Source: Rhodococcus sp. HNM0569 (lineage in GTDB: Bacteria; Actinomycetota; Actinomycetes; Mycobacteriales; Mycobacteriaceae). Taken from it: DNA of 64,000 bases. Each line of letters opens with the position of its first letter. Position 1 is the stretch's first letter. A program made the position numbers and the translations under genes. The stretch spans positions 372,001 to 436,000 of the forward strand of contig NZ_JAASAE010000001.1 in NCBI RefSeq assembly GCF_012726205.1, written 5' to 3'. The notes below the pieces were generated by a model. That model made no database searches. It was not told the origin of the DNA and saw nothing but the letters and a program-made list of their open reading frames with translations. This document shows positions 28,947 to 37,889 of this stretch, piece by piece.

Positions 28947-29271
28947 GGTTGTGCACTCTCTTTCGTTTCGGTTGATGCGGGACGTCGTCGACGCCCCGCC
29001 CTGGCGACCGCAGGCCCCCGGACCCGACCCGAAAAGGGTGGGACCAGCCGGAGACCGGATGTGCGCGGACGCGCGAAGTCGGACTGTGCGGGCACAGACC
29101 GCGTGACCAGTGTACGGCGTCGAGCCGCCTTCCTGAAACCGGCCCGGCACGGCCACTGCACAACCCGCGCAGGCGCGCAACCGCTCGGGCAGATCTGGGG
29201 ACACCGCGATGCGTTGTCCCCACACTGCGTCGGGCGGCGCCACGACACGTGGCAGGGACCAAGCTGACGCC
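28947..29271. promoter_or_regulatory. Divergent intergenic region rpsB / M23 peptidase
   Basis: A 325-bp gap without a gene. On the minus strand a -10-like TACACT (29109-29114) with a weak TTTCAG 18 nt upstream could drive rpsB, giving a leader of about 150 nt. That length would suit the S2 autoregulatory leaders seen elsewhere, but I could not identify a conserved fold. Nothing else recognisable was seen. Confidence 0.3.
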
Positions 29272-29811
29272 GTGCACACGCGAAGAGCCCGGCACTCGCA
29301 CGCCGCCGCACCGCGGGCCGCGGCGCTCGTGGCGGTTGCGCTGTGCGCGGTCGTGGCGTTCGGGGCCGCACCACTGGCCGCGACGCCGTCGGCACCGTTC
29401 GCGTGGCCGCTCACGCCGCGCCCGGTCGTCACCCGTGCGTTCGACAATCCCGAGCAGAACTGGCTACCGGGGCACCGCGGTGTCGACCTGGAAGGCTATT
29501 CCGGGCAGGCGGTCCTGTCGGCAGGCGAAGGCACCGTGGCCTTCGCGGGCACGGTCGCGGGCAAACCCGTCGTGTCGGTCGACCACCCCGGCGGGCTGCG
29601 CACCACCTACGAACCGGTGCGGGCACGCGTCACGGCAGGCAGTCGCGTCGGGCGCGGCACCGTGCTCGGGTACCTCGAGTCGGAGCACCCCGGCTGCACC
29701 GCACTGTCCACGGCCTGCCTGCACTGGGGTGTGCGGCGCGGCAGGGAGTACCTCGATCCGACGCGCCTGGTCTACGTCGCGCCGATCCGGTTGTTGCCGG
29801 TCGACGGGTGA
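29272..29811 (+). CDS. M23 (LytM-like) peptidoglycan endopeptidase, Rv2891 type
   Basis: A secreted 179-residue protein. The signal peptide has a basic start and hydrophobic core ([20 protein letters not shown], cleavage near AAT). The peptidase domain holds the first zinc ligands in [10 protein letters not shown], with [19 protein letters not shown] in the core strands. The usual HxH motif reads CLHWGV: the second His is kept and the first is Cys. The same substitution seems common in actinobacterial Rv2891-type proteins, so activity is uncertain. GTG 29272 is chosen because the signal peptide follows it directly. It diverges from rpsB and converges with xerC. Confidence 0.85.
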   Translation: MHTRRARHSHAAAPRAAALVAVALCAVVAFGAAPLAATPSAPFAWPLTPRPVVTRAFDNPEQNWLPGHRGVDLEGYSGQAVLSAGEGTVAFAGTVAGKPVVSVDHPGGLRTTYEPVRARVTAGSRVGRGTVLGYLESEHPGCTALSTACLHWGVRRGREYLDPTRLVYVAPIRLLPVDG

Positions 29812-29821
29812 GTCCGCCGGT

Positions 29822-30745
29822 TCACGCGCGGGGGTGCGCCTGCTCGTGCACAGCCCGCAGGCGGGCCACCGACACGTGCGTGTAGATCTGAGTCGTCGCG
29901 AGGCTCGCGTGGCCGAGCAGTTCCTGCACGACCCGCAGGTCCGCACCGCCCTCGAGCAGATGTGTCGCGGCACTGTGCCGCAACCCGTGCGGGCCGAGAT
30001 CGGGCGCGCCCGGAATCGCGGACAGCACGTCGTGCACGATCCGCCGGGCCTGACGTTGATCGAGACGCCCCCCGCGCGCCCCCAGCAGCAACGCACTGCC
30101 CGACCGCTCGCCCGCGAGTGCGGGCCTGCCGTATTCGAGCCAGGCGGCGAGCGCCGCGTCCGCCGGACCACCGAACGGCGCCGACCGCTCCTTGCCACCT
30201 TTACCGAGGACGCGCAGCAGCCGTCGCTCGCGATCGACGTCGTCGACGTCGGCGCCGCACAACTCCCCCACGCGCACGCCGGTCGAATACAGCAGTTCGA
30301 CGACGACCCGGTCGCGCAGTGCGATCGGGTCGAGCTCCGCGGCGCCCGACTCGGCCGACGTCATCGCCTCCAGCGCATGCTGCCGGCCGAGCACCCCGGG
30401 CAGTGCGCGATGCGGCTTCGGCGAGGCCAGGCGGGCGCCTGGATCGACCGACATACGCCGCGTGCGCACAGCCCACTTGGTGAAACTGCGCGCCGACGAC
30501 GTCTTCCGGGCGAGCGTCGAGCGGGCCGCGCCGCCGTCGGCGAGTTCCGCGAGCCACGAACGCAGCACATGGATGTCGAGCGCACCGATCGTCGCCCCGG
30601 GCGATCGCCGCTCGAGATGGATGAGCAGCGACTGCGCGTCCGCCACGTACGCGGCGACGGTGTTGCGCGATCGGCCCCGGCCGAGCCGCAGATCCTCGGC
30701 ATACGCGGCCAGCGTCTCGGCAAGTCCGTCCGGAAGACTCGACAT
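29822..30745 (-). CDS. xerC: Tyrosine recombinase XerC
   Basis: Site-specific recombinase that with XerD resolves chromosome dimers at dif. The 307-residue protein has the N-terminal SAM-like DNA-binding domain (about 10-95) and a C-terminal catalytic domain with Arg in [15 protein letters not shown], Lys in [13 protein letters not shown], the H-x-x-R box [17 protein letters not shown] and [16 protein letters not shown] with the nucleophilic Tyr. The neighbours (rpsB, dprA) match the xerC locus of mycobacteria, and no phage or integron genes are nearby, so this is the housekeeping XerC. It starts at ATG 30745. Confidence 0.95.
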   Translation of the reverse strand: MSSLPDGLAETLAAYAEDLRLGRGRSRNTVAAYVADAQSLLIHLERRSPGATIGALDIHVLRSWLAELADGGAARSTLARKTSSARSFTKWAVRTRRMSVDPGARLASPKPHRALPGVLGRQHALEAMTSAESGAAELDPIALRDRVVVELLYSTGVRVGELCGADVDDVDRERRLLRVLGKGGKERSAPFGGPADAALAAWLEYGRPALAGERSGSALLLGARGGRLDQRQARRIVHDVLSAIPGAPDLGPHGLRHSAATHLLEGGADLRVVQELLGHASLATTQIYTHVSVARLRAVHEQAHPRA

Positions 30746-30806
30746 GGATGCCACGATGGTCGGGCTCGAGGAACAACGCAAGACGCCACGGCGTTGGACA
30801 ACTTTC

Positions 30807-32048
30807 GTGAGCCGAACTACTTCCGCCCCTGCGATCGCCCTGCCGATGCTGTTCGTGCTCGCCCTCGTGTCGGCGATCGCACCGCTGTCGATGGACATGT
30901 ATCTGCCGGGACTGCCGACGATGGCCGACAGTCTCGGCACCAGCGCGTCGAGCATCCAGCTCACGCTCACCACTTTCACCGCGGGCCTCGGCATCGGCCA
31001 GTTGCTCGTCGGCCCGGTATCCGACGGGACAGGACGACGCAGGATCCTGCTCGGCGCCGCCGCGATCACGACGCTCGCCGCAGTCGGCTGTGCACTCGCG
31101 CCGTCGATCGAGTTCCTGATCGGTGCGCGCCTGATCCACGGCCTCAGCGGCGGTGCGGCTATCGTCGTCGCCCGTGCGTGCGTCGCCGACCGCGCACGCG
31201 GCGACCAGGCCGCGCGGCTGTTCAGCCTGCTGATGATGATCGGCGGTGTCGCCCCCGTCGTGGCTCCCCTGCTCGGCGGCGCGATGCTCGGCCCGATCGG
31301 ATGGCGCGGCATCTTCTGGGTCCTGGCCGCCCTCGGCGTCGTGATGGTGGTGGGCGGCGCGCTGCTCGTACCGGAGACCCTGCCCCGCGAGCGCCGGACG
31401 TCGGGCGGCCTACGCGCGCTGACGTCGAACATCGGCTCGGTCGTAACCAACCGTCGCTATCTGGGCTACGCGCTCGGCTTCATGCTCGCGTTCGGCGCGA
31501 TGTTCTCGTACATCTCGGCGTCGTCCTTCGTGATCCAGAACGTACTGGGCCTCTCCCCCGGGCAGTACTCACTCGCATTCGCCATCAACGCGACGGGCAT
31601 GGTCGCGACCACCTTCGTCAACAGTCGCCTCCTCGGCCGATTTCATGCCCGGCAGTTGCTGCTCACCGGAATGACCGGCCTGCTGGCCGGTGGCCTCGCG
31701 ACACTCGCCGTCGTGCTCGTGGTGGACACCCCGCCGTGGTGGGCCGTGCTCGTCCCGCTGTTCGTCACGATGTCGAGCATGGGAATGATCTTCGGCAACT
31801 CGACGGGTCTCGCGCAGAGCGAGGTGCCGCACGCGGCCGGCACCGGCTCGGCGCTCATGGGCGCGGGCCAGTTCCTTCTCGCCGCGGTGGTGTCGCCGAT
31901 CGTGGGCGTAGCCGGGCCGGAGACGGCAGTGCCGATGGCGATCGCGATACCCGCATTCGCGCTGCTCGCGCTCTGCTCGGCGGGCCTGCTCGCGCGCGGT
32001 AACGCCTCCTCCGCCGACCACGCGCTCCTCGCCGAGCAGCACGGCTGA
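30807..32048 (+). CDS. Bcr/CflA-family MFS drug exporter
   Basis: A 12-helix major facilitator of about 413 residues. The first helix contains [20 protein letters not shown], the classic Bcr/CflA signature. Motif A-like loop [14 protein letters not shown] lies between helices 2 and 3, and the antiporter-type motif C region appears as [15 protein letters not shown]. It is predicted to export a drug or metabolite using the proton gradient. I chose GTG 30807 because helix 1 follows closely; in-frame ATGs at 30744 and 30756 would add a charged N-terminus and overlap the xerC start. It is convergent with the siderophore reductase gene. Confidence 0.85.
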   Translation: MSRTTSAPAIALPMLFVLALVSAIAPLSMDMYLPGLPTMADSLGTSASSIQLTLTTFTAGLGIGQLLVGPVSDGTGRRRILLGAAAITTLAAVGCALAPSIEFLIGARLIHGLSGGAAIVVARACVADRARGDQAARLFSLLMMIGGVAPVVAPLLGGAMLGPIGWRGIFWVLAALGVVMVVGGALLVPETLPRERRTSGGLRALTSNIGSVVTNRRYLGYALGFMLAFGAMFSYISASSFVIQNVLGLSPGQYSLAFAINATGMVATTFVNSRLLGRFHARQLLLTGMTGLLAGGLATLAVVLVVDTPPWWAVLVPLFVTMSSMGMIFGNSTGLAQSEVPHAAGTGSALMGAGQFLLAAVVSPIVGVAGPETAVPMAIAIPAFALLALCSAGLLARGNASSADHALLAEQHG

Positions 32049-32057
32049 GGCTGCCGC

Positions 32058-32095
32058 CCGGCGAGGAGTCACGCTTCGACCCGTGTACTCGCCGG
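32058..32095. terminator. Terminator between the MFS gene and the siderophore reductase gene
   Basis: CCGGCGAG (32058-32065) and CTCGCCGG (32088-32095) pair perfectly. A second inner pairing (CACG with CGTG) can extend the hairpin across an internal loop. It fills the 49-bp gap between the two converging stops, so it could serve both genes. Confidence 0.55.
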
Positions 32096-32097
32096 AA

Positions 32098-32883
32098 CTA
32101 CGCCGACGCCTCGGCCTCTGCCAGTTCACGCTTCCACACGCGGAAACCCTCTTCGGTGCGTCCACGCCGCCAGTAACCCGAGATCGACGCCCGTGCGGCA
32201 GGCACACCGCGTTCCTTGCGGATGTACGGGCGCAGGTTGTGCATCACGGCCTGTGCCTCGCCGTGAACGAAGACCTGGGCGTCGCCTGCGCGCCACTCGA
32301 TCGAGCGCACGGCCTCGACGAGCGGCGCGTTGTCGCCCGCTCGGTCGTCGCCGACGGCGTCGGAGCTCGCTCCGCGATGGACCCAGCGCACCGTGACCCC
32401 CTGGGGCGCAGCGATCGCGATTTCGTCGTCCGCACCGCCGACCTCGACGACGACGTCGCCGATCGCGTCGGCGGGCAGCGCCTCGACGGACGCCGCGATC
32501 GCCGGGATCGCCGTCTCGTCGCCCGCGAAGAGGTACCAGTCGGCCGACGGATCAGGGGCGTACGCACCGCCCGGACCACGCACCGTGACCGTCTGCCCCG
32601 GCTCGGCGTTCGCCGCCCACGGACCCGCGATACCCACGTCGCCGTGGACGACGAAGTCGATCGCGATCTCACGCGCGACCGGGTCGACCGACCGGATGGT
32701 GTAGGTGCGGAGCGTCAGGTCGCCGTCCGCCTCGAATTCGATCTTGACGTACGCGTCGGTGAACCCGTTCGGGACGAACGAGTCGAATCCGGGACCGCCC
32801 AGGTACACACGCACGAGGTGCGGGGCGAGGCGTTCGGTGCGCACGACGGTGAGGGTTGCGGTGGGCTTGGCCAAAACAGCCAC
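32098..32883 (-). CDS. Siderophore-interacting (ViuB-like) flavin reductase
   Basis: FAD-binding ferric-siderophore reductase that releases iron in the cytosol using NAD(P)H. The 261-residue protein has the flavin-binding beta-barrel (LTLRTYTIRSVDP, the RxYTxR motif) and a linking segment GPWAANAEPGQTVTVRGPGG. The SIP C-terminal domain (DWYLFAGDETAIPAIAASVE) ends with VFVHGEAQAVMHNLRPYIRK and ISGYWRRGRTEEGFRVWK. It corresponds to Rv2895c ViuB. GTG 32883 is the start; an IdeR-like box lies 31 bp upstream, so iron repression is expected. Confidence 0.92.
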   Translation of the reverse strand: MAVLAKPTATLTVVRTERLAPHLVRVYLGGPGFDSFVPNGFTDAYVKIEFEADGDLTLRTYTIRSVDPVAREIAIDFVVHGDVGIAGPWAANAEPGQTVTVRGPGGAYAPDPSADWYLFAGDETAIPAIAASVEALPADAIGDVVVEVGGADDEIAIAAPQGVTVRWVHRGASSDAVGDDRAGDNAPLVEAVRSIEWRAGDAQVFVHGEAQAVMHNLRPYIRKERGVPAARASISGYWRRGRTEEGFRVWKRELAEAEASA

Positions 32884-32913
32884 CTTCCGTGAGTCGGCAC
32901 CCGCGAAGAGCGC

Positions 32914-32932
32914 GGGAATTAGCATTACCTAA
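32914..32932 (-). promoter_or_regulatory. IdeR/DtxR-like iron box
   Basis: On the minus strand TTAGGTAATGCTAATTCCC keeps the left half and centre of the consensus TTAGGTTAGGCTAACCTAA. The match is about 13 of 19, weakest at the right end. It lies 31 bp before the siderophore reductase start and overlaps the dprA stop codon. Iron-dependent repression by IdeR is the likely use. Confidence 0.6.
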
Positions 32933-34080
32933 GTCACCGTACCCGAGCGATTCCCCGTTCCTCCCCGCAGCCGGAACCAGCCGGTGTCGTCGGTGCCGAC
33001 GAAGCCTTCCAGTTCCAGGAGCGGCAACAGCGCCCGCACCATCGGCAGGGGGACGCCCGACGTCTCGGACAGTTCCGCCGCGCTCTGCGACCCCGCTGCG
33101 GGCAGCGCCTCGTAGATCAACAGCATGTCGCCGGTCAGCCTGTCGGTGTCGCGCGTGACCACTGCCTCGTGCCCGTCGAACAGCTCGAGCGGGCCGACGA
33201 CGTCGACGACATCGCGCGCACCAGCGACCAGGATCGCCTCGCCGTCGCGGATCATGCGGTTGCAGCCGACCGAGGCGGCCGACGTCACCGGGCCCGGAAC
33301 CGCGGCGACCGGGCGCCCGAGTTTGCGACCCCATGCCGCGGTGTTGCGTGCCCCGCTGCGCCAGCCCGCCTCGACCACGACGACACCCGCCGACAGTCCG
33401 GCGACGAGCCGATTGCGCGCCAGGAAGCGGTGCTTGGCAGGCGTGGTGCCCGGCGCGTACTCGCTCACCACGAGGCCACCCGCCGCAACGGACTGCAGCA
33501 GCCGAGCGTGGCCCGCGGGATAGGAACGGTCGACCCCGCACGCGAGGACCGCGATCGTGGTGCCGCCCACTCCGAGCGCGGCACGATGCGCCGCGCCGTC
33601 GACACCGAATGCCGCACCCGACACGATCGTCCACCCGTCCACCGCGAGATCTCCTGCGATCTCCGCGGTGACCTGCTCGCCGTACGCGGACGCGGCGCGC
33701 GTGCCGACGAGCGCGACAGACCGTTCGACGAGCTCGTCGAGCGGGCGCCGGCCGAGTACCCACAACGCAATCGGCGGCGCGGTGTCGGCACCGTCGAGTC
33801 GCCCGAACGGAAGCAACTGCCAGGCAGGCCATTCCGGGTCGTCGGGGGACACGAGGCGTCCACCCGCCGCCGCGATCATCTCGAGATCGCGTTCCGCGGA
33901 GTCGAGATGCGCTCGCACCGTGAGCCTCGTGCCGAGTTCTCCGTTCAACGCGCCTCTGCGGATCACCTCCGCCGTCTCGACAGGACCCCGCTCGGCCACG
34001 AGGTCGGCGAGCGCACGATTCGGCCCTTGCAACACCTTCGACAGATATGCCCATGCGCGTGTGCGCTTCTCGTCCCCCAC
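32929..34080 (-). CDS. dprA: DNA-processing protein A
   Basis: Loads RecA onto incoming single-stranded DNA during transformation; a role outside competence is unclear in actinobacteria. The 383-residue protein has a helical N-terminal SAM-like domain, the extended Rossmann fold (VALVGTRAASAYGEQV, SGAAFGVDGAAHRAAL, GGLVVSEYAPG, RFLARNRLVAGLSAGVVVVE) and a C-terminal winged helix (about 315-375). It starts at GTG 34080 behind GAGAAGGAG. The start lies inside the 3' part of comM (118-bp overlap), which is unusually long. Confidence 0.94.
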   Translation of the reverse strand: MGDEKRTRAWAYLSKVLQGPNRALADLVAERGPVETAEVIRRGALNGELGTRLTVRAHLDSAERDLEMIAAAGGRLVSPDDPEWPAWQLLPFGRLDGADTAPPIALWVLGRRPLDELVERSVALVGTRAASAYGEQVTAEIAGDLAVDGWTIVSGAAFGVDGAAHRAALGVGGTTIAVLACGVDRSYPAGHARLLQSVAAGGLVVSEYAPGTTPAKHRFLARNRLVAGLSAGVVVVEAGWRSGARNTAAWGRKLGRPVAAVPGPVTSAASVGCNRMIRDGEAILVAGARDVVDVVGPLELFDGHEAVVTRDTDRLTGDMLLIYEALPAAGSQSAAELSETSGVPLPMVRALLPLLELEGFVGTDDTGWFRLRGGTGNRSGTVT

Positions 34081-35714
34081 GTGCGTCTCCTTCTCCCCCG
34101 GTTCGGTACGGCTGGTGGTTCGGTACGGATTGCTGCCCGGATCGCGGTCGGGCCCGATTCGGTGTGCCCGTTCAGCAGTTCAGGCTCCACGCGCCGCGGC
34201 GACGGTGTCCCGGCACCGCGGTCACGGAAAGCGAGTGCGGTGGCTACCTGCTCGGCGCCCGGAGCGTCGAGGCCCGCGAGATCGGCGACGCTCCAGGCCA
34301 CTCGGAGCGCGCGATCGGCTCCGCGGGCCGTGACCACTCCGCGGCGCAACGCCTTCTCGATCGGGGCGAGTGCGGTGCGCGAGAGCCGGAACCGTTGCCG
34401 CAGAGCAGGCCCCGGCACCTCGGAATTGGTGCGCCACCCGTGCTCGCGCCATCGCTCGGCTGCCGCCGCCCGTGCCTGTTCGACGCGCGCGCGTACGACC
34501 TCGGTGCTCTCGCCGACGTCGTTGATCAGGGCCCCGGTGTCGACCGATTGCATCCGCACCCGAAGATCCACCCGGTCGAGCAGCGGGCCCGACAGCTTGC
34601 CCAGATACTTGCGGCGGGCGGTGGGCGCGCACACACAGTCCGCCTCGCGGGCGGGCGCGCACGGACACGGATTGGCGGCGAGGACGAGTTGGAAGCGCGC
34701 CGGATACCGCGCGACACCGTCTCGGCGCGCGATGCGCACCTCGCCGTCCTCGAGCGGTGTGCGCAGCGATTCGAGCACCTTGGTGCCGATCTCGGCACAC
34801 TCGTCGAGGAAGAGCACCCCGCGATGCGCGCGACTGACGGCACCCGGCCGCGCCGTCCCGCTGCCTCCGCCGACCAGTGAGCTGACGGACGCCGTGTGAT
34901 GGGGCGCGATGAACGGCGGCACCTCGACGAGCGGCCGGTCGGCGGGCAAGGTCCCCGCCACCGAGTGGATTGCGGTGACCTCGAGGGATTCCTCCTCGGT
35001 GAGATCCGGGAGGATTCCCGGAAGGCGCTGCGCCAGCATAGTTTTGCCGATTCCTGGCGGTCCGGTGAGCATCAGGTGATGCGATCCGGCCGCAGCCACC
35101 TCCATCGCCCAGCGCGCCTCGCTCTGCCCGACGAGTTCGCTCAGGTCGAGTCGTACGGTGCGGTCCGGAGGCGCGAGCGGCTGCGGACCGTCGAGCACAC
35201 GCTCTCCCCGCAACCAGGCAAGCAGCGCGCGCAGGTCCGGTGCACCGAGCACCTCGATGTCGCGGACCAGCCCGGCTTCCGCGAGCGCTGCGGTCGGCAC
35301 CACGACCCGCTCGTACCCGGCGTGCTTGGCGGCCAACACCGCGGGCAGAATCCCCCGTACCGACCGGAGCCTGCCGTCGAGGGCGAGTTCGCCCAGCATG
35401 ATCGTCGCGTGTACGCGTTCGCGGCGCACGAGACCCGCCGCGTCCATCACGGCACACACCAGCGCGGCGTCGTAGCCCGAGCCGACCTTGCGGAGGGTCG
35501 CAGGCGAGAGCGCGAGGATGACCTTCGAGTCCGGCCACTGCTCGCCCGAGTTCGCAACCGCGGCGCGGACACGATCACGTGCCTCCGACAGCGCGGTGTC
35601 CGGGAGCCCGACGAGGTGCACCGCGGGAAGACCTCGTCCGATATCCGCCTCGACCTCGACGATCTGCCCCTCGACGCCGGTGACGGCCACCGAGTACGCC
35701 CGCCCGAGCGCCAT
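33963..35714 (-). CDS. comM: ComM/YifB-family AAA+ ATPase with Mg-chelatase fold
   Basis: A hexameric helicase-like ATPase that supports branch migration during natural transformation and recombination. The 583-residue protein has the N-terminal ChlI-like domain (IVEVEADIGRGLPAVHLVGL), Walker A LTGPPGIGKTMLAQRLPG, Walker B RGVLFLDECAEI and a Cys-rich insert ANPCPCAPAREADCVCAP. A C-terminal Mg-chelatase domain follows (RVAWSVADLAGLDA). After the expected end near ALAFRDRG the frame runs on for about 90 residues into dprA. That tail is Arg-rich like a shadow frame, so the natural stop may have been lost. The start is ATG 35714. Confidence 0.9.
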   Translation of the reverse strand: MALGRAYSVAVTGVEGQIVEVEADIGRGLPAVHLVGLPDTALSEARDRVRAAVANSGEQWPDSKVILALSPATLRKVGSGYDAALVCAVMDAAGLVRRERVHATIMLGELALDGRLRSVRGILPAVLAAKHAGYERVVVPTAALAEAGLVRDIEVLGAPDLRALLAWLRGERVLDGPQPLAPPDRTVRLDLSELVGQSEARWAMEVAAAGSHHLMLTGPPGIGKTMLAQRLPGILPDLTEEESLEVTAIHSVAGTLPADRPLVEVPPFIAPHHTASVSSLVGGGSGTARPGAVSRAHRGVLFLDECAEIGTKVLESLRTPLEDGEVRIARRDGVARYPARFQLVLAANPCPCAPAREADCVCAPTARRKYLGKLSGPLLDRVDLRVRMQSVDTGALINDVGESTEVVRARVEQARAAAAERWREHGWRTNSEVPGPALRQRFRLSRTALAPIEKALRRGVVTARGADRALRVAWSVADLAGLDAPGAEQVATALAFRDRGAGTPSPRRVEPELLNGHTESGPTAIRAAIRTEPPAVPNRGRRRRTWGTRSAHAHGHICRRCCKGRIVRSPTSWPSGVLSRRRR

Positions 35715-35715
35715 G

Positions 35716-36075
35716 TCAGAACGCTCCCCGCAGGTGGTCGACCACCGGTCGGTAACCGCGGCGCAGATGAACCGACACGACGTCGAAACGCACGCGGGCC
35801 CAACGCCGGTCGGATTCGGTGAGCCATTCGAGCCCGAGCAGGCGGATGCGTCTCTGCTTGACGACGGTGACAGCCTCGGCGGGCGTGCCGTAGCCGTTGC
35901 CGGTACGGGTCTTGACCTCGACGAAAACCACGGTGTCGCCGTCCGCACCCACCAGATCGATCTCGCCGAACCGGCTGCGCCAGTTACGCGCGAGGACGTC
36001 GATTCCCGCGTCGGTGAGGAACTGCGCGGCGAGATCCTCGCCGCGCAGTCCCACACGACCACGCTCGTTGACCAT
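35716..36075 (-). CDS. yraN: YraN/UPF0102 family endonuclease-like protein
   Basis: A 119-residue member of the UPF0102 family with a restriction-endonuclease-like fold. The conserved motifs are GEDLAAQFL, ARNWRSRFGEIDLVGADGDT (Glu and Asp of the putative active site) and VVFVEVKTRTG (the E-x-K of the PD-(D/E)XK pattern). Biological function is not settled; context with comM and dprA suggests DNA processing. ATG 36075 follows GGAGGAG at 5 nt; a GTG at 36105 would add 10 residues. One base separates its stop from the comM start. Confidence 0.93.
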   Translation of the reverse strand: MVNERGRVGLRGEDLAAQFLTDAGIDVLARNWRSRFGEIDLVGADGDTVVFVEVKTRTGNGYGTPAEAVTVVKQRRIRLLGLEWLTESDRRWARVRFDVVSVHLRRGYRPVVDHLRGAF

Positions 36076-36232
36076 GTCGACTCCTCCCCCGAAAGCCCGG
36101 TTCACCGAGCGCTGAGAGGGAGCATGGCAGCACCGACACTCCGGCCGCCGCCGACAGCGCCCCCGTCAGGTTCGCCTGTGGATGACCGAGATGCTGTGGA
36201 CGAACGTGAGTGCAGACGCCGCGACACGGAGG

Positions 36233-36694
36233 TCAGCGCACGGCGACGGGTGCGGGCGCCGAGGGCATCGTGCGGTTGAACGCGGGAACGACCACGCCGA
36301 GCGCACCCCGCGTGAATCCGAGCATGAGGTCGTACCAGTCGAAGGCGTCGCGCCACAAGGTGATCCGGCCGTCACGCACTTCGAACCTGCCGTACACCCA
36401 GAACCGGGCCGCGAAGCGGCCGAACGCGATCTCGTCGGTGCGGTCGGTCAGCACCATGTCTCCGTCGGTCGCGAGGTAGTGGGTGCGGACGTCGAAGCCG
36501 AGGCGGCCGGGACGGAAGAGGCTGCCCAGCGCCGAGGCGACCCGGGCACGGCCACGCACCGACGGCAGTGACACGTTGACGTAGACGACGTCGTCGGCGA
36601 GGAGGCGTTCGATGGTGGCGCTGTCGTTCGACGCGAGCGCGTCGAGGAATTCGGTGACCACGTGCTCCGGGGACTGTGTTTCCAGTTCGCTCAT
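36233..36694 (-). CDS. Limonene-1,2-epoxide hydrolase-like (LEH/SnoaL fold) protein
   Basis: A 153-residue protein of the NTF2-like cone fold. The pattern FLDALASNDSATIERLLADD at the start, then MVLTDRTDEIAFG with an Arg-Asp pair and VRDGRITLWRDAFDWYD with the second Asp, fits the Asp-Arg-Asp active site of limonene epoxide hydrolases such as EphG of mycobacteria. The natural epoxide is unknown. It starts at ATG 36694. It lies between yraN and the DUF2469 gene on the same strand, an insertion compared with M. tuberculosis. Confidence 0.82.
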   Translation of the reverse strand: MSELETQSPEHVVTEFLDALASNDSATIERLLADDVVYVNVSLPSVRGRARVASALGSLFRPGRLGFDVRTHYLATDGDMVLTDRTDEIAFGRFAARFWVYGRFEVRDGRITLWRDAFDWYDLMLGFTRGALGVVVPAFNRTMPSAPAPVAVR

Positions 36695-36738
36695 CCGGCC
36701 ATACTGGGCCACGACACGAAGCGGCACAATCCCCGGAA

Positions 36739-37050
36739 TCAGACGTTGTCGGGCAACCGGAGTTCCGGCTTGTCGAGCTCCTCGATGTTGACGTCCTTGA
36801 ACGTGATGACCCTGACGTACTTGACGAACCGCGCCGGCCGGTACATGTCCCACACCCACGCGTCCGACATCCGGAGCTCGAAGTAGATCTCGCCGTCGGC
36901 GTTGTGGGGCAACAGCTCGACCGAGTTGGCGAGATAGAACCGCCGCTCGGTCTCGACGACATACGAGAACTGGCCCACGATGTCGCGGTATTCGCGGTAC
37001 AGCGAGAGCTCCATCTCGGTTTCGTACTTTTCGAGATCCTCGGCGCTCAT
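36739..37050 (-). CDS. DUF2469 family protein (Rv2901c-like)
   Basis: A 103-residue protein strongly conserved in actinobacteria. It opens MSAEDLEKYETEMELSLYRE and continues VETERRFYLANSVELLPHN and MSDAWVWDMYRPARFVKYVR. The family's role is unknown; it always sits beside rnhB and lepB. ATG 37050 is the evident start, since the longer frame upstream is non-coding. It is 49 bp downstream of rnhB. Confidence 0.93.
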   Translation of the reverse strand: MSAEDLEKYETEMELSLYREYRDIVGQFSYVVETERRFYLANSVELLPHNADGEIYFELRMSDAWVWDMYRPARFVKYVRVITFKDVNIEELDKPELRLPDNV

Positions 37051-37099
37051 CGGTGTGTCGGCCTTCCTGCTCGTACCGGGTGTTGCTGTGTCGTCTCCA

Positions 37100-37888
37100 T
37101 CATCGCGCACCGCCGAACTCGCGTTCCAGCGACGCACCGGCCTGCACGTCGGGATCCGAGGACACGGTTTCCGGCGGCACGGCGTCGAGTGCGACCTCGT
37201 CCGGGCGAGCGCCCTGCACGAGCGCGCGCACATTCGACCACGACAGACGGTGCTGCGTGCTTGCACCGTGATCGGCGATCGCACGCATGTGCCGCCGCGT
37301 GCAGTATCCCTTGTGGACGCCGAAGTCGTACTGCGGGAACTCCTCACCGAGGGCGACCATCGTACGGTCGCGCGAGACCTTCGCGAGGACGCTCGCCGCG
37401 GCGATGCAGGCTGCCGCGGCGTCGCCCCCGATGACCGGCAGCGACGGCGCGGGGAGTCCCGGAACGCGGAAACCGTCGGTGAGCACGTAGCCCGGCGAGA
37501 GCCCGAGCCCCGCGACGGCGCGGCGCATGCCCTCGATGTTGGCGCGGTGCACGCCCACCGCGTCGACCTCTGCGGCGGAGAACTCGACGACGCTCCAGCC
37601 GAGTGCGACGCGGGTGATGATCGGGAAGAGCTCTTCGCGGACGCGTTCGGTCAGCTTCTTGGAATCGTCGAGGCGCTCGAGCGACGGCAGCGGCCGGGCC
37701 GGCAGGACACACGCGGCGACGACCAGCGGACCCGCGCACGCGCCGCGGCCCGCCTCGTCGACACCCGCGACCGGGCCGAGGCCGCATCTCAGCAGCGTCG
37801 ACTCCATCGTGCGCAGGCCCGACGAGCGGCGCACCACCGCCCGCGGCGGCCATTTGGCTGCCGCGCCGTTTCTTCGATCGACCGTCAC
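37100..37888 (-). CDS. rnhB: Ribonuclease HII
   Basis: Cleaves the RNA strand of RNA-DNA hybrids and removes single ribonucleotides from DNA. The 262-residue protein has the catalytic motifs [20 protein letters not shown] (Asp and Glu) and [13 protein letters not shown], then [13 protein letters not shown] with further carboxylate ligands, and [10 protein letters not shown]. The first 35 residues ([15 protein letters not shown]) match the mycobacterial N-terminus, supporting the GTG start at 37888. It begins 1 bp after the lepB stop, so the two are co-transcribed. Confidence 0.95.
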   Translation of the reverse strand: MTVDRRNGAAAKWPPRAVVRRSSGLRTMESTLLRCGLGPVAGVDEAGRGACAGPLVVAACVLPARPLPSLERLDDSKKLTERVREELFPIITRVALGWSVVEFSAAEVDAVGVHRANIEGMRRAVAGLGLSPGYVLTDGFRVPGLPAPSLPVIGGDAAAACIAAASVLAKVSRDRTMVALGEEFPQYDFGVHKGYCTRRHMRAIADHGASTQHRLSWSNVRALVQGARPDEVALDAVPPETVSSDPDVQAGASLEREFGGAR

Positions 37889-37889
37889 G

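Noticed and set aside
29822-30745. XerC as a phage or island integrase
   Set aside because: Length, motifs and conserved neighbours fit housekeeping XerC; no attachment repeats or cargo genes adjoin it.
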